NCBI RefSeq assembly: GCF_003086295.3
Contig: NC_092039.1
Span: forward strand, 72,435,649-72,499,648
Direction of reading: 5' to 3'
From: Arachis hypogaea
Taxonomy: Eukaryota > Streptophyta > Magnoliopsida > Fabales > Fabaceae
Length of the DNA stretch: 64,000 nt
Below are positions 1 through 11,852 of the stretch, one piece after another. The notes beneath the pieces are model-generated. The model searched no databases. It saw only the letters and a program-made list of their open reading frames with translations, and had not been told where the DNA came from. Every line of letters starts with the position of its first letter. Position 1 is the first letter of the stretch. A program made the translations under genes and the position numbers.

Positions 1-21
1 AAAGCAAAAGGTTGGGGAAAG
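1..21 (+). mobile_element. Tat-clade Ty3/gypsy element T, left fragment (gag)
   Basis: These bases precede insertion A. When A and one copy of GAAAG are removed, they join position 18826 and read in frame as a gag segment, KQKVGESL followed by RDYMERFNK. This shows that T is the host of A and that T lies on the plus strand. The rest of its gag 5' part is outside the window. Bases 17-21 (GAAAG) are the left target-site duplication of A. Confidence 0.85.
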
Positions 22-1592
22 TGGTGCACGAAATTGTAAATCACACTTTTCACAACTCTGTTACAACTAACTAGCAAGTGCACTGGGTTGTCCAAGTAAT
101 ACCTTACATGAGTAAGGGTCGATCCCACGGAGATTGCCGGCTTGAAGCAAGCTATGGTTATCCTATAGCTCTTACTCAGGAGATTAATGATAAAAATGAT
201 TTTGTTTATGAAAAGTAAATAACATGAAATAAATGATACTTGTGATTCAGTAATGAGGAACAGGTTGAGGTTCCGGAGATGCTCTGTTGTCTGAATCTCT
301 ACTTTCCTACTGTCTTCTTCTCTAAACATGCATGGCTTCCTCCCATGGCAGGCTGTATGATCCTCTCAGTGAAAATGGTCCATGTACAGTTTTTGCACGA
401 CTAATCAACTATCAAATTTCTCATCTCGGATGAAAAATACCAGGCACAGCTACCACGCGGCTAATCATCTGTCGGTTCTCACTTGTGTCGGAATAGGATC
501 TCTCTATCATTTTGCACACTGTCACTGCGCCCAAATTTTGTGAGTTTGAAGCTCGTCACAGTCATCCCCTTCCAGATCCTACTCGAAATACCACAGATAA
601 GGTTTAGACTTTTCGGAGCTCAGGAATGCTGCCAATTGGTTCTAGCCTTTACCACAAAGGTTCTAATCTCACAGACTCGGTCCATGAATCAGGGACCCAA
701 GAGATACACACTCAAGCTGTCGCCTAATGACTATGTTGAGCTCAGATAGAACGGGAGTGGTTGTCAGGCATGCTTTCATAAGGTTGAGAAAATGATGAGT
801 GTCACGGATCATCATATTCTCTATTTTGAAGTACGAGTGAGTATCTTAGAATAGAATCAAGCATGATTGAATAAAAAACAATAGTAATTGCATTAATCTA
901 TTGAAACACAACAGAGCTCCTCACCCCCACCTATGGGGTTTAGAGACTCATGCCAAAGAAGATACAATATGAAATGTAAAAAAGTCATAAGTTACAAAAT
1001 GAATCTCTAAAAGTAGTTTTTATACTAAACTAGTAACCTAGGTTTACAGAAAATGAGTAACTAAGTACAGATAGTGCAGAAATCCATTTCCAGGGTCCAC
1101 TTGGTGAGTGTTTGGGCTGAGCTTTGAAGTTTTCACGTGCATAGGCCATTCTTGGAGTTAAACGCCGGCTTGGGTGCCAGTTTGGGCATTTAACTCCAGT
1201 TTTGGTGCCAGTTATGGCGTTTTACGCCAGAAAAGGGTTTTTGGCTGGCGTTTAACGCCAGTTTGGGCCATCAAAACTCAGGCAAAGTATGAACTATTGA
1301 GAGCACGCCAATTGGGCTTCTGTAGCTCCAGAAAATCCACTTCGAGTGTAGGAGGGTCAGAATCCAACAGTATCTGTAATCTTTTTTCAGCCTCTGAATC
1401 AGATTTTTGCTCAGGTCCCTCAATTTCAGTCAGAAAATATCTAAAATTACAGAAAAACACACAAACTCATAGTGAAGTCCAGAAATGTGATTTTTGAATA
1501 AAATTTAATAAAAACATAACAAAAAGTGAACAAAACATGCTAAAAACTATATGAAAACACTACAAAAAAGCGTATAAAATATCCGCTCATCA
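22..1592 (-). repeat. 3' LTR of element A
   Basis: On the minus strand it starts TGATGAGCGG (plus strand ...CCGCTCATCA ends at 1592) and ends ...GTGCACCA (plus strand starts TGGTGCACG at 22). It holds GGCGTT/AACGCC palindromes around 1150-1265. It lacks about 40 bp present in the other LTR around 18483-18525, which removes half of the U3 hairpin described in the findings. The long open frames within it are shadows. Confidence 0.95.
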
Positions 1593-1935
1593 CAACACCA
1601 AACTTAAACTGTTGCTTGTCCCTAAGCAACTAGACAAATAGAATAGGATAAAAATAAGATTATGGTGCAATAACATCTCAGAGTCTTCAATAAAGCTCAA
1701 ATTCAAATTAGATGAGCGGGACTTAGAGCTTTTTGCTTCTGAATAGTTTTGACATCTGATTTTATCCCCTGAAACTCAGAATGATTGGCTTCTTTCAGAA
1801 CTCAGCATGCAGATAGTGTTATTGATTCTTCTAGTTTAGTATGTTGATTCTTGAACACAGCTACTTTATGAGTCTTGGTCGTGACCTTAAGCATCTTATT
1901 TTCCAGTATTACCACCGGATACATAAATGCCACAG
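1593..1935 (-). promoter_or_regulatory. Element A 3' noncoding end: polypurine motif and hairpins
   Basis: The 3' end of A's internal region. Next to the LTR on the minus strand lies TTTAAGTTTGGTGTTG (the polypurine position), preceded by a hairpin with stem GTTGCTT/AAGCAAC at 1611-1630. At 1902-1919 is a second stem-loop, TCCGGT-GGTAAT-ACTGGA. B is inserted at 1935/1936, and 1931-1935 (CACAG) is the left TSD of B. No coding sequence seen. Confidence 0.8.
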
Positions 1936-3458
1936 TGATGAGCGGATAATTTATACGCTTTTTGGCACTGTTTTTAGTATGTTTTTAGTACATTTTAGTT
2001 AGTTTTTAGTATGTTTTTATTAGTTTTTATTTAAAATTCACTTTTCTGGGCTTTACTATGAGTTTGTGTGTTTTTCTGTGATTTCAGGTAATTTCTGGCT
2101 GAAATTGAGGGACCTGAGCAAAAATCTGATTCAGAGGCTGAAAAAGGACTGCAGATGCTGTTGGATTCTGACCTCCCTGCACTCAAAGTGGTTTTTCTGG
2201 AGCTACAGAAGCCCAATTGACGCGCTCACAATTGCGTTGGAAAGTAGACATTCTGGGCTTTCCAACAATGTATAATAGTCCATACTTTGCTCGAGATTTG
2301 ATGGCCCAAACCGGCGTTGCAAATCAGCTTCAGAATTCTCAGCGTTTAATGCCGGAACTGGCACAAAAATTGGAGTTAAACGCCCAAACTGGCACAAAAG
2401 CTGGCGTTTAACTCCAGAAAAAGTCTCTACACATGAAAGCTTCAATGCTCAGGCCAAGCACACACCAAGTGGACCCCGGAAGTGGATTTTTACGTCATTT
2501 ACTCATTTCTGTATACCCTAGGTTACTAGTTCACTATTAATAGGACCTTTTGACATTGTATCTTTACCTCATGACACATTACACGATTCTTATTATATCT
2601 TCTATGGCATGAGTCTCTAAACCCCATGGTTGGGGGTGAGGAACTCTGCTGTGTCTTGATGGATTAATGTAATTACTACTATTTTTCATTCAATCACGCT
2701 TGCTTCTATTCTAAGATATCACTTGTTCTTCAACTTGATGAATGTGATGATCCGTGACACTCATCATAATTCTCACCTATGAACATGTGCCTGACAACCA
2801 CCTCCGTTCTACTTTAGATTGAGTGAATATCTCTTGGATTCCTTAATCAGAATCTTCGTGGTATAAGCTAGAATTGATAGCGGCATTCAAGAGAATCCGG
2901 AAGGTCTAAACCTTGTCTGTGGTATTCTGAGTAGGATTCAAGGATTGAATGACTGTGACGAGCTTCAAACTCCTGAAGGCTGGGCGTTAGTGACAGACGC
3001 AAAAGAATCACTAGATTCTATTCCAACCTGATTAAGAACCGACAGATGATTAGCCGTGCTGTGACAGAGCGCGTTGAACATTTTCACTGAGAGGATGGGA
3101 GGTAGCCATTGACAATGATGAAACCCTACATACAGCTTGCCATGGAAGGAGCCTTGCATGCATGAAGAAGAAGACCGTAGAAAAGCAGAGATTTAGAAGA
3201 TAGAGCATCTCCAAAACCTCAACCTGTTCTCCATTACTGCAAAACAAGTATTTATTTCATGTTCTTTTACTCTTCACACTTAAACCTAAGAATTATTGAT
3301 ATCCTGACTAATAGTTACAAGATAACCATAGCTTGCTTCAAGCCGACAATCTCCGTGGGATCGACCCTTACTCACGTAAGGTATTACTTGGACGACCCAG
3401 TGCACTTGCTGGTTAGTTGTGCGGAATTGCAAGAGTGTGATTGCAATTTCGTGCACCA
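1936..3458 (+). repeat. 5' LTR of element B
   Basis: TG...CA LTR. It holds the U3 hairpin GTTGGAAAG/CTTTCCAAC (2236-2266), GGCGTT palindromes (about 2315-2415) and the U5 hairpin CCTTAC-TCAC-GTAAGG (3366-3381). Open frames here are non-coding. Confidence 0.97.
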
Positions 3459-3928
3459 TGTTTTTGGCACCGTTGCGGGGGATTGTTCGAGTTTGGACAA
3501 CTGACGGTGTATCTTGTTGCTTAGATTAGGACTGTTTTATTTTTGTTGGTTTAGAGTCTTTTATTTGAGTTTAGTTTCATATTTTAAGTTTGTTGTCTTC
3601 TTTGTGTTTTTCTTTAAATTTTCGAAAATTTGTGTTTGATTTTCTAAAAATTTTAAGTTTGGTGTCATTTTGTTATTTTTCTCTTTCCTCATTTCAAAAA
3701 TCAAATCTTTTTCAAAATAATTTTCAATCATATCTTTTTAATTGCTAATTCCAAAATCTTTTTAATTAATTAATTGATTTAGTTTTCAATTTGCTTTGAT
3801 TTTATTTTCTTTTTGTTTTCGAAATTTTACTTTATTTTCTTTTCCATTTATTTTATTACTTTCGGTCATTTTTAATCAAAAACGAAAAAAATATATAATA
3901 ATATCCACATCATCTCCCTTTCTCCATC
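3459..3928 (+). other. Element B primer-binding site and leader
   Basis: A primer site at 3465-3482 reads TGGCACCGTTGCGGGGGA, complementary with mismatches to the 3' end of plant tRNA-Asp. The leader that follows is T-rich, without an ORF, and has TTTTCGAAAA-type palindromes (about 3620), seen also in the leaders of G and H. Confidence 0.9.
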
Positions 3929-6900
3929 ATGGACCTAAGTGGAATTGAGCAGTCCAGAAGGACTCTGGGGTCATATGCTAACCCCATCACAGCTGCATAT
4001 GGGAGTAGCATCTGTATACTTCCCATTAAAGCAAGCAGCTTTGAGCTAAACCCTCAACTCATTTTCATGGTGCAGCAAAACTGCCAGTATTTCGGTCTTC
4101 CACAGGAAGAACCTACTGAGTTTCTGGCACAGTTCTTACAAATTGCTGACACAGTACATGATAAAGAGGTGGATCAGGATGTCTACAGATTATTACTGTT
4201 TCCATATGCTGTAAAAGATCAAGCTAAGAGGTGGTTAAATAACCAACCCACAGCAAGCATAAAAACATGGAGACAGTTATCAAACAAATTCCTGAATCAA
4301 TTTTACCCTCCAAAAAGGATGACACAGCTAAGGCTGGACATCCAAGGCTTTAAACAAGAGGATAATGAATCCCTTTATAATGCCTGGGAGAGGTACAGAG
4401 GTATGCTAAGAAAATGCCCCTCTGAAATGTTTTCAGAGTGGGTACAATTAGACATCTTCTACTATGGGCTTACAGAAAAAGCTCAGATGTCTCTAGACCA
4501 CTCAGATGGTGGAACTATACATATGAGAAAGACGATTGAAGAGGCTCAAGAGCTCATAGATACTGTTGCTAGAAATCAATATTTGTACTCTAGCAGTGAG
4601 CCCTATATAAAAGAAGAAGCCATGGCAGTAACTACTGATCCTAATCCTCAAGAACAGGTTGTTGAGCTTAATTAGCAATTACTCCTGATGACAAAACAGT
4701 TAGCAGAATTCAAAGAGATGCTCCAAGAAACCAAAATTGCTAACAAGAATATAGAATCACAGTTGAATCAGACAAAACAGCAGTTATCTAAACAGATAAC
4801 AGAAGAATGCCAAGCAGTTCAACTGAGGAGTGGGAAGACATTGAATAACACTGCTCAAAGTAGCAAAAGGCTAAGAAAGGAACAACTGATAGAGGATAAC
4901 CAAACCACTGCCCAAAATCCCTCTGAGGACAGTAAGAGCCTAGAAAGGAATACTCCTGGCGTTCAAATGCCAGAAAAGGGGGGAAGGTTGGCGTTAAACG
5001 CCCATTCCTTGCCCAGTTCTGGCATTCAAACGCCAGAAAAGGGGGGAAAGTTGGCGTTAAACGCCCATTCCTCACCCAATCCTGGCGTTCAAACGCCAAT
5101 GAGGAATCAGACACCTGAGAGTGCTGGTAGTAACCCCTCTAAGAAGGCTTCTCCAACCACTTCTGTAGGAAATAAACCTGCAGCAACTAAGATTGAAGAG
5201 TATAAAGCCAAGATGCCTTTTCCTCAGAAACTCCGCCAAGCGGAACATGATAAGCAATTTGCCCGCTTTGCAGACTATCTCAGGACTCTTAAAATAAAGA
5301 TTTTATTTGTAGAGGCACTTGAGCAAATACCTTCTTATGCTAAATTCATGAAAGAGATCTTAAGTCATAAGAAGGATTGGAGAGAAACTGAAAAGGTGTT
5401 TCTCACTGAAGAATGCAGTGCAGTCATTCTGGAAAGCTTACCAGAGAAGCTTCAAGATCCAGGGAGCTTTATGATACCATGCACATTAGAAGGTGCTTGT
5501 ACCAAGACAGCCCTATGTGACCTTGGAGCAAGTATCAACCTAATACCTGCATCCACTATCAAAAAGCTTGGGTTGACTGAAGAAGCCAAACCAACCCGGA
5601 TATGTCTTCAACTTGCTGATGGCTCCATTAAATATCCATCAGGCATAATTGAGGACATGATTGTCAAGGTTGGGCCATTTGCCTTTCCAACTGACTTTGT
5701 AGTGCTGGAAATGGAGGAGCACAAGAGTGCAACTCTCATCCTAGGAATACCCTTCCTGGAAACTGGACGAACTCTCATTGATGTACAAAAAGGGGAAGTG
5801 ACCCTGAGAGTCAATGAGGATGAGTTCAAGTTGAATGCTGTCAAAGCTATGCAGCATCCAGACACATCAAATGACTGCATGAGCGCTGATATTATTGACT
5901 CTTTAGTGGAAGAGATCAATATGACAGAGAGTCTCGAATCAGAGCTAGAGGATATCTTTAAAGATGTTCAGCCTGACCTGGAGGAACCAGAGGAAATAAA
6001 AGAACCTATAAAAATTCCTCAGGAAGAGGGTAAGCCTCCTAAACCCGAGCTCAAGCCATTACCACCATCCCTGAAGTATGCATTTCTGGGAGAAGGTGAC
6101 ACTTTTCCAGTGATTATAAGCTCTGCTTTAAACTCACAGGAAGAGGAAGCACTAATTCAAGTGCTAAGGACACATAAGACAGCTCTTGGGTGGTCCATAA
6201 GTGATCTTAAGGGCATTAGCCCAGCAAAATGCATGCACAAGATCCTATTGGAAGATAATGCCAAGCCAGTGGTTCAACCACAGAGGCGGCTAAATCCAGC
6301 AATGAAGGAGGTGGTGCAGAAAGAGGTCACTAAATTACTAGAGGATGGGATTATTTATCCTATTTCTGATAGCCCCTGGGTGAGCCCTGTCCAAGTTGTC
6401 CCCAAAAAGGGAGGCATGACAGTGGTTCATAATGAAAAGAATGAACTGGTTCCTACAAGAACAGTTACAGGGTGGCGCATGTGTATTGACTACAGAAGGC
6501 TCAATACAGCCACCAGAAAGGATCATTTTCCTTTACCATTCATAGACCAAATGCTAGAAAGACTAGTGGGTCATGATTATTACTGCTTTTTGGATGGCTA
6601 CTCAGGCTATAACCAAATTGCAGTAGACCCTCAGGACCAAGAAAAAATAGCATTTACATGTCCTTCTGGAGTATTTGCCTACAGAAGGATGCCTTTTGGT
6701 CTGTGCAATGCACCTGCAACCTTCCAGAGGTGCATGCTCTCTATCTTCTCAGATATGGTAGAGAAATTTCTGGAAGTCTTCATGGATGACTTTTCAGTAT
6801 TTGGAGACTCATTCAGCTCATGCCTTAACCATCTAGCACTTGTTCTGAAAAGATGCCAAGAGACCAACCTAGTTTTAAACTGGGAGAAATGTCATTTTAT

Positions 6901-8932
6901 GGTGACTGAAGGAATTGTCCTTGGGCATAAAATTTCATGCAAAGGAATAGAGGTGGATAAAGCAAAGGTGGAGGTAATTGAAAAATTACCACCACCTGCC
7001 AATGTTAAGGCAATTAGAAGCTTTCTAGGACATGCAGGATTCTACAGGAGGTTTATAAAGGATTTTTCAAAAATTGCAAAACCTCTAAGCAACCTGCTAG
7101 CTGCTGACACACCATTTGTGTTTGACACACAGTGTCTACAGGCATTTGAGACCCTGAAAGCCAAGCTAGTCACAGCACCAGTTATCTCTGCACCAGAATG
7201 GACATTACCATTCGAACTAATGTGTGATGCCAGTGACCATGCCATTGGTGCAGTGTTGGGACAGAGGCATAACAAGCTTTTGCATGTTATTTATTATGCT
7301 AGCCATGTTCTAAATGACGCACAAAAGAATTACACAACCACAGAAAAAGAGGTACTTGCAGTGGCACCCACTGACAAGTTTAGATCCTATTTAGTAGGGT
7401 CAAAAGTGATTGTGTACACTGACCATGCTGCTCTTAAATACTTACTCACAAAGCAGGATTCAAAACCCAGGCTTATAAGGTGGGTGTTGCTTCTGCAAGA
7501 GTTTGATATAGAAATAAGAGACAAAAAAGGGACAGAGAACCAGGTAGCTGATCATTTTTCCCGAATAGAACCAGCGGCAGGGGTGTCCCTCCCTTCTACT
7601 GAGATCTCTGAGACCTTTCCAGATGAGCAACTCTTTTCCATTCAGGAAGCTCCATGGTTTGCAGACATTGCAAATTATAAAGCTGTGAGGTTCATACCAC
7701 AGGAGTATAGTAGAGTGCAAAGAAAAAAATTAATTTCAGATGCCAAGTACTACCTATGGGATGAGCCATATCTCTTTAAGAGATGTGCAGACGAAATAAT
7801 CCACAGATGTGTACCTAGAGAGGAAGCACAAAGAATCCTGTGGCATTGCCATGGATCACAGTATGGGGGACATTTTGGAGGTGAGCGAACAGCCACTAAG
7901 GTCCTCCAATGTGGAATCTACTGGCCTACTCTCTATAGGGATGCCCGAGAGTTTGTGCGTAACTGTGACAGTTGCCAAAGAGCTGGTAACTTGCCTCATG
8001 GTTACGCCATGCCTTAACAAGGGATCTTAGAGATTGAATTGTTTGATGTATGGGGAATTGACTTCATGGGTCCCTTCCCACCATCATACTCAAACACTTA
8101 TATTCTGGTGGCAGTAGACTATGTATCTAAATGGGTAGAAGCAATTGCCACACCCAATAATGATACCAAGACCGTGCTAAAATTCCTCCAAAAACACATC
8201 TTCAGCAGGTTTGGTGTTCCCAGAGTACTAATCAGTGATGGGGGCACTCATTTCTGCAATAAACACCTGTACTCTGCTATGGTTCGATATGGAATTAGCC
8301 ACAAAGTAGCAACTCCGTATCATCCACAGACAAATGGACAAGCTGAAGTCTCTAATAGAGAGCTAAAAAGAATCCTGGAACTGACTGTTATTGCCTGTAG
8401 AAAGGATTGGGCAAAGAGCTTGGATGATGCTCTGTGGGCATACAGAACAGCATACAAGACTCCTATAGGAACCTCTCCATACCAACTTGTGTATGGGAAG
8501 GCCTGTCATTTGCCCGTGGAACTGGAACATAAAGCCTACTGGGCAACCAGATTCCTAAACATGGATGCTAAGTTAGCTGGTGTAAAAAGATTGTTCCAGC
8601 TAAATGAGCTAGAGGAGTTCAGACTCAATGCCTTCGAAAATGCAAAAATCTATAAGGAAAAGGCAAAGAAGTGGCATGACAAAAAGTTGTCATCCAGAGT
8701 CTTTGAACCAGGACAAAAAGTTCTGCTCTTCAACTCTAGGCTCAGACTATTCCCAAGAAAACTTAAATCCCGATGGAGGGGTCCGTATGTGATTACAGGA
8801 GTGTCACCATATGGATATGTTGAGCTTCAGGATATTGATTCTGATAAAAAGTTCATTGTTAATGGACAGATGATCAAACATTATCTTGAAAGCAATTCTG
8901 AGCAAGAATGCTCAAAGTTGAGGCTTGAATGA
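3929..8932 (+). pseudogene. Element B gag-pol polyprotein (gag, PR, RT, RNase H, IN), two stops
   Basis: One frame of 1,668 codons, broken only by TAG at 4673-4675 and TAA at 8015-8017. Gag: PF03732-type capsid region around residues 85-180 (LLLFPYAVKD ... MFSEWVQLDIFYYGL); I see no CCHC knuckle. After the TAG, counting from the ATG at 4688: protease with CDLGASINL near residue 277 (Athila-type DLG in place of DSG), RT with FMDDF near 698, RNase H with DASDHAIGAVLG near 845, and an integrase zinc finger (HCHGSQYGGH ... CDSC) near 1052-1096. The integrase core follows the second stop: D8, D67 and E103 counted from the ATG at 8039, the canonical DD35E spacing, then a GPY/F module (RGPYVITGV). 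The 5' part of pol carries a 63-bp repeat. The first stop could be a leaky gag-pol stop; the second is most simply a mutated Gln codon. Confidence 0.95.
4957..5100 (+). repeat. In-frame 63-bp tandem palindrome repeat in pol
   Basis: About 2.3 copies starting at 4957, 5020 and 5083. Each contains TGGCGTTCAAACGCCAG-type and TTGGCGTTAAACGCCCA-type palindromes and encodes a 21-residue unit (G[VI]Q[MT]PEKGG[RK]LALNAHS). The same palindromes form the noncoding array after pol and occur in the LTRs. Confidence 0.9.
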
Positions 8933-8964
8933 ATCTCAGTAAAAGGTCCAGCTAAAGACGATAA

Positions 8965-8992
8965 AGAAGCGCTTGCTGGGAGGCAACCCAGT
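8965..8992 (+). promoter_or_regulatory. Stem-loop SL1 downstream of gag-pol in B
   Basis: AAGAAGCGCTTG followed by a hairpin GCTGGG-AGGCAA-CCCAGT (8975-8992; outer pair G-U), 43 nt after the integrase stop. Equivalent stem-loops follow the first ORF of A, C, E and G. No known function. Confidence 0.75.
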
Positions 8993-9118
8993 CATCAGCA
9001 GGTTATCTGTTTTATTTAATAAAAGTTTGATACATATTCTCAAAGGGTGATCATCAAAATTGAAGGAATTCACAGAGTTACAGAAGGATTCAGTGCAAAA
9101 AGCAGAGAAAAGGAGCTT

Positions 9119-9422
9119 GCTGGCGAAAAAACGCCAGTAAGGGGTACTCTGGGCGTTAAACGCCAGAATGGATACCATTCTGGGCATTTAACGCCAGTAA
9201 AGGTACCGTTTTGGGCGTTAAACGCCAGAATGGGCACCATTCTGGGCTTTTAACGCCAAGTGTGCAGCATCCTGGGCGTTTAGCAAAACACCCAGTGATG
9301 AAGGGGTTTCTGGCGTTTAACGCCAGCCAGGGTACCTGGCTGGGCGTTATACGCCCATATTGGCCAACATTTGGGCGTTAAACGCCAGAATGGATACCAT
9401 TCTGGGCGTTTAACGCCAGATA
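9119..9422 (+). repeat. GGCGTT/AACGCC palindrome array of B
   Basis: A run of about nine short inverted repeats with arms GGCGTT and AACGCC, separated by 15-30 bp of related spacer (CAGAATGG-type). It lies between SL1 and SL2. Open frames across it are artefacts of the repeat. Confidence 0.9.
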
Positions 9423-9820
9423 GGTGGGGGACAGAGATTTTGCTTTCCACTTCAAATTTTTTTCAAACCTTCTTGTTTTGATCCATAATTTTCTGCATAA
9501 ACACATTTCAAACTTTCATCATTCACCTTCAAATCTTAAAAATTAAAATCATTCTTCAAATCTCATTCAAATCCTTTCCAAATCTTCTTCAAAAACTCAA
9601 ATATCTCTCAATTTCTTTCCATATCTTCTCAAATCTCCTTCAAAATTTTCGAAATCTCTCCCCCTCCCTTATAAATATAAGTTCGGCCATTCCCCTTTCC
9701 CCACCATTCGAATTTTCTCTCCTCCTCTCTCTCTTCTTTCTTTTCTTTTACTTGAGGACAAGCAACCCTCTAAGTTTGGTGTGCTTTTCCATGATCACTA
9801 AGCTAAGGCTCATCAAGATC
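9423..9820 (+). promoter_or_regulatory. Pyrimidine-rich spacer with stem-loop SL2 and AAGTTTGGTGT motif (B)
   Basis: A C/T-rich stretch without ORFs, then hairpin TTACTTG-AGGA-CAAGCAA (9748-9765, one mismatch), then CTCTAAGTTTGGTGTGC (9768-9784), 37 nt before the ORF2 start at 9821. The same hairpin-plus-motif cassette recurs at the 3' LTR (11815-11852), where it occupies the polypurine position. Confidence 0.75.
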
Positions 9821-10951
9821 ATGGCTCCCAAAGCAAAATAAACCAATTCTAGAGGCAAGAAAGAGAATGCTCCAAAGGATCTTTGGAGTCAAGAGAGGTT
9901 CTTAACCAAAGAACATGCAGACCATTACCACAAAATAATGGGTCTAAGGTCAGTGATTCCGGAAGTTAAATTCGATCTGAAAGAAGATGAATATACGGAG
10001 ATCTAAGAGCAAATTCGAAACAGAGGATGGGAAGTTCTAACCAACCCTGAGACAAAGGTTGGAAGAAACATGGTTCAGGAATTCTACTCAAATCTGTGGT
10101 TGACAGATAAGCAGAGAATGACTGGAACTGCTTTTCATACCTACAGAACCATGGTCAGAGGGAGAATTATTTACTTCCATCTGGACAAAATAAGAGAGGT
10201 CTTCAAATTGCCTCAACTGCAAGATGATCATGAATCCTTTAATAAGAGAATGGTGAGAGCAGATAAGGGGCTGGATCAAGTTCTAGAGGACATATGCCTC
10301 CCTGGAACTAAGTGGACAACCAATTCAAAAGGTGTCCCAAACCAACTCAAGAGGGGAGATCTCAAACCAATTGCAAGAGGTTGGCTAGACTTCATTGGGC
10401 GTTCCATATTGCCCACTAGCAACCGTTCTGAGGTCACTATCAAGAGAGCAGTGATGATTCATTGCATTATGCTGGGAAAAGAAGTGGAGGTTCATCATCT
10501 GATTGCTTGTGAGATTTACACAATTGCAAACAAGAATTCCACTGAAGCCAAACTGGCTTACCCAAGCTTAATCTCTTTGCTATGTAAAGATGTTGGGGTG
10601 AGGATGGGAATAGATGAATTCATCCCAATTGAACATCCAATCACCAAGAAGTCAATGGAAGGACAAATGCAAGATAATTCTATCAAAAGGAGGGCGCAGG
10701 AGTTCCTCCCTGAACTCCCTGAAATTGACTACTGGACCCGCCTAGAAGCATCTGTTGCCAAGCTGCAAGAAGCTATGGAACAAATTAAGGAAGAACAGCA
10801 GAATCAAAACTGCATGCTCTGCAAATTGCTGAAGGAACAAGAGAAGCAGGGGCGTGAGCTACAGAAGCTGAAGCGCCAGAAGCTCTCCCTTGAAGGGTCA
10901 AATACCCCACAAGTTGAGGGAGCATCCACTTCTCAAGATCAAGGTTGTTGA
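9821..10951 (+). pseudogene. Element B ORF2 (Athila-type post-pol protein), two stops
   Basis: A 377-codon frame starting ATGGCTCCC. It is interrupted by TAA at 9839-9841 (codon 7) and TAA at 10004-10006; it stays open from ATG 10070 to TGA 10949-10951 (293 residues). It corresponds to the third, env-position ORF of Athila-like elements. From memory the core (KWTTNSKG ... ARGWLDFIGRSILP ... RAVMIHCIMLGKEVEVHHLI) matches the Pfam family called putative plant transposon protein; its function is unknown. The C-terminus is a charged coiled coil (LQEAMEQIKEEQQNQ ...). I see no signal peptide or clear membrane anchor. Copy A has CAA where B has the second stop, so that stop is a mutation; the codon-7 stop is shared by both copies. 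Confidence 0.85.
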
Positions 10952-11852
10952 GTCCTAACTCTGTGATAACCTCTATCATTAGGAGTCATTTAAATTTTTG
11001 TTTTCTATTACTATTAGTCTTATGTTTATCTTTCAGTCTTGTTTTTAATTCATGATTAATAAAATTTAATGTCTATGCCTTAAAGCTATGAATTCCTATG
11101 AATCCATCACCTCTCTTAAATGAAAAATGCTTTAATCGCAAAAGAACAAGAAGTGCAGGATTTCGAATTCATCTGTGAAACTAGTTGAATTAGCTTGATG
11201 TGGTGACAATACTTTTTGTTTTCTGAATGAATGCTTGAACAGTGCATATGTCTTTTGAATTTGTTGATTAAAGAATGTTAAACATGTTGGCTCTTGAAAG
11301 AATGATAGAAAAGGAGAAATGTTATTGAGGACCTAAAAAATCATCAAATTGATTCTTGAAGCAAAAAAAAGCAGTGAATTAAAAAAAACAAAAAAGAGAG
11401 AGAGATAAAAAGTGATCCAAGGCAAAAAGAGTGTGCTTAAAAACCCTGGACACCTCTAATTGGGGACTCTAGCAAAGCTGAGTCACAATCTAAAAAGGTT
11501 CACCTAGTTATGTGTCTGTGGCATGTATGTATCCAGTGGTAATACTGGAAGACAGAGTGCTTTGGGCCACAGCCAAGACTCATAAAGTAGCTATGTTCAA
11601 GAATCATCACACTTAACTAGGAGAATCAATAACACTATTTGAATTCTGAGTTCCTATAGATGCCAATCATTCTAATCTTCAAAGGATAAAGTGAGATGCC
11701 AAAACTGTTCAGAAGCAAAAAGCTACTAGTCCCGCTCATCTAATTGGAGCTAAGTTTCATTGATATTTTGGAGTCTATATTATGTTCTCTTCTTTTTATC
11801 CTAATTGATTTTCAGTTGCTTGGGGACAAGCAACAATTTAAGTTTGGTGTTG
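10952..11852 (+). promoter_or_regulatory. Element B 3' noncoding region with SL4, SL3 and polypurine motif
   Basis: No ORF. It has purine-rich patches around 11370-11410, stem-loop SL4 TCCAGT-GGTAAT-ACTGGA at 11532-11549, and an 8-bp-stem hairpin GTTGCTTG-GGGA-CAAGCAAC at 11815-11834. The motif TTTAAGTTTGGTGTTG then abuts the 3' LTR. Confidence 0.8.

Noticed and set aside
483..749. 88-residue frame with a homologue at 17678-17944
   Set aside because: Both lie at equivalent positions in the two LTRs of A, antisense to the element, so the similarity only reflects LTR identity.
9119..9422. CRISPR-like look of short palindromic repeats with spacers
   Set aside because: The repeats are degenerate, the spacers are similar to each other, there are no cas genes, and the context is a plant retrotransposon.
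10952..11852. Possible host gene between ORF2 and the 3' LTR of B
   Set aside because: No ORF; the region is conserved in A and G and so belongs to the element.
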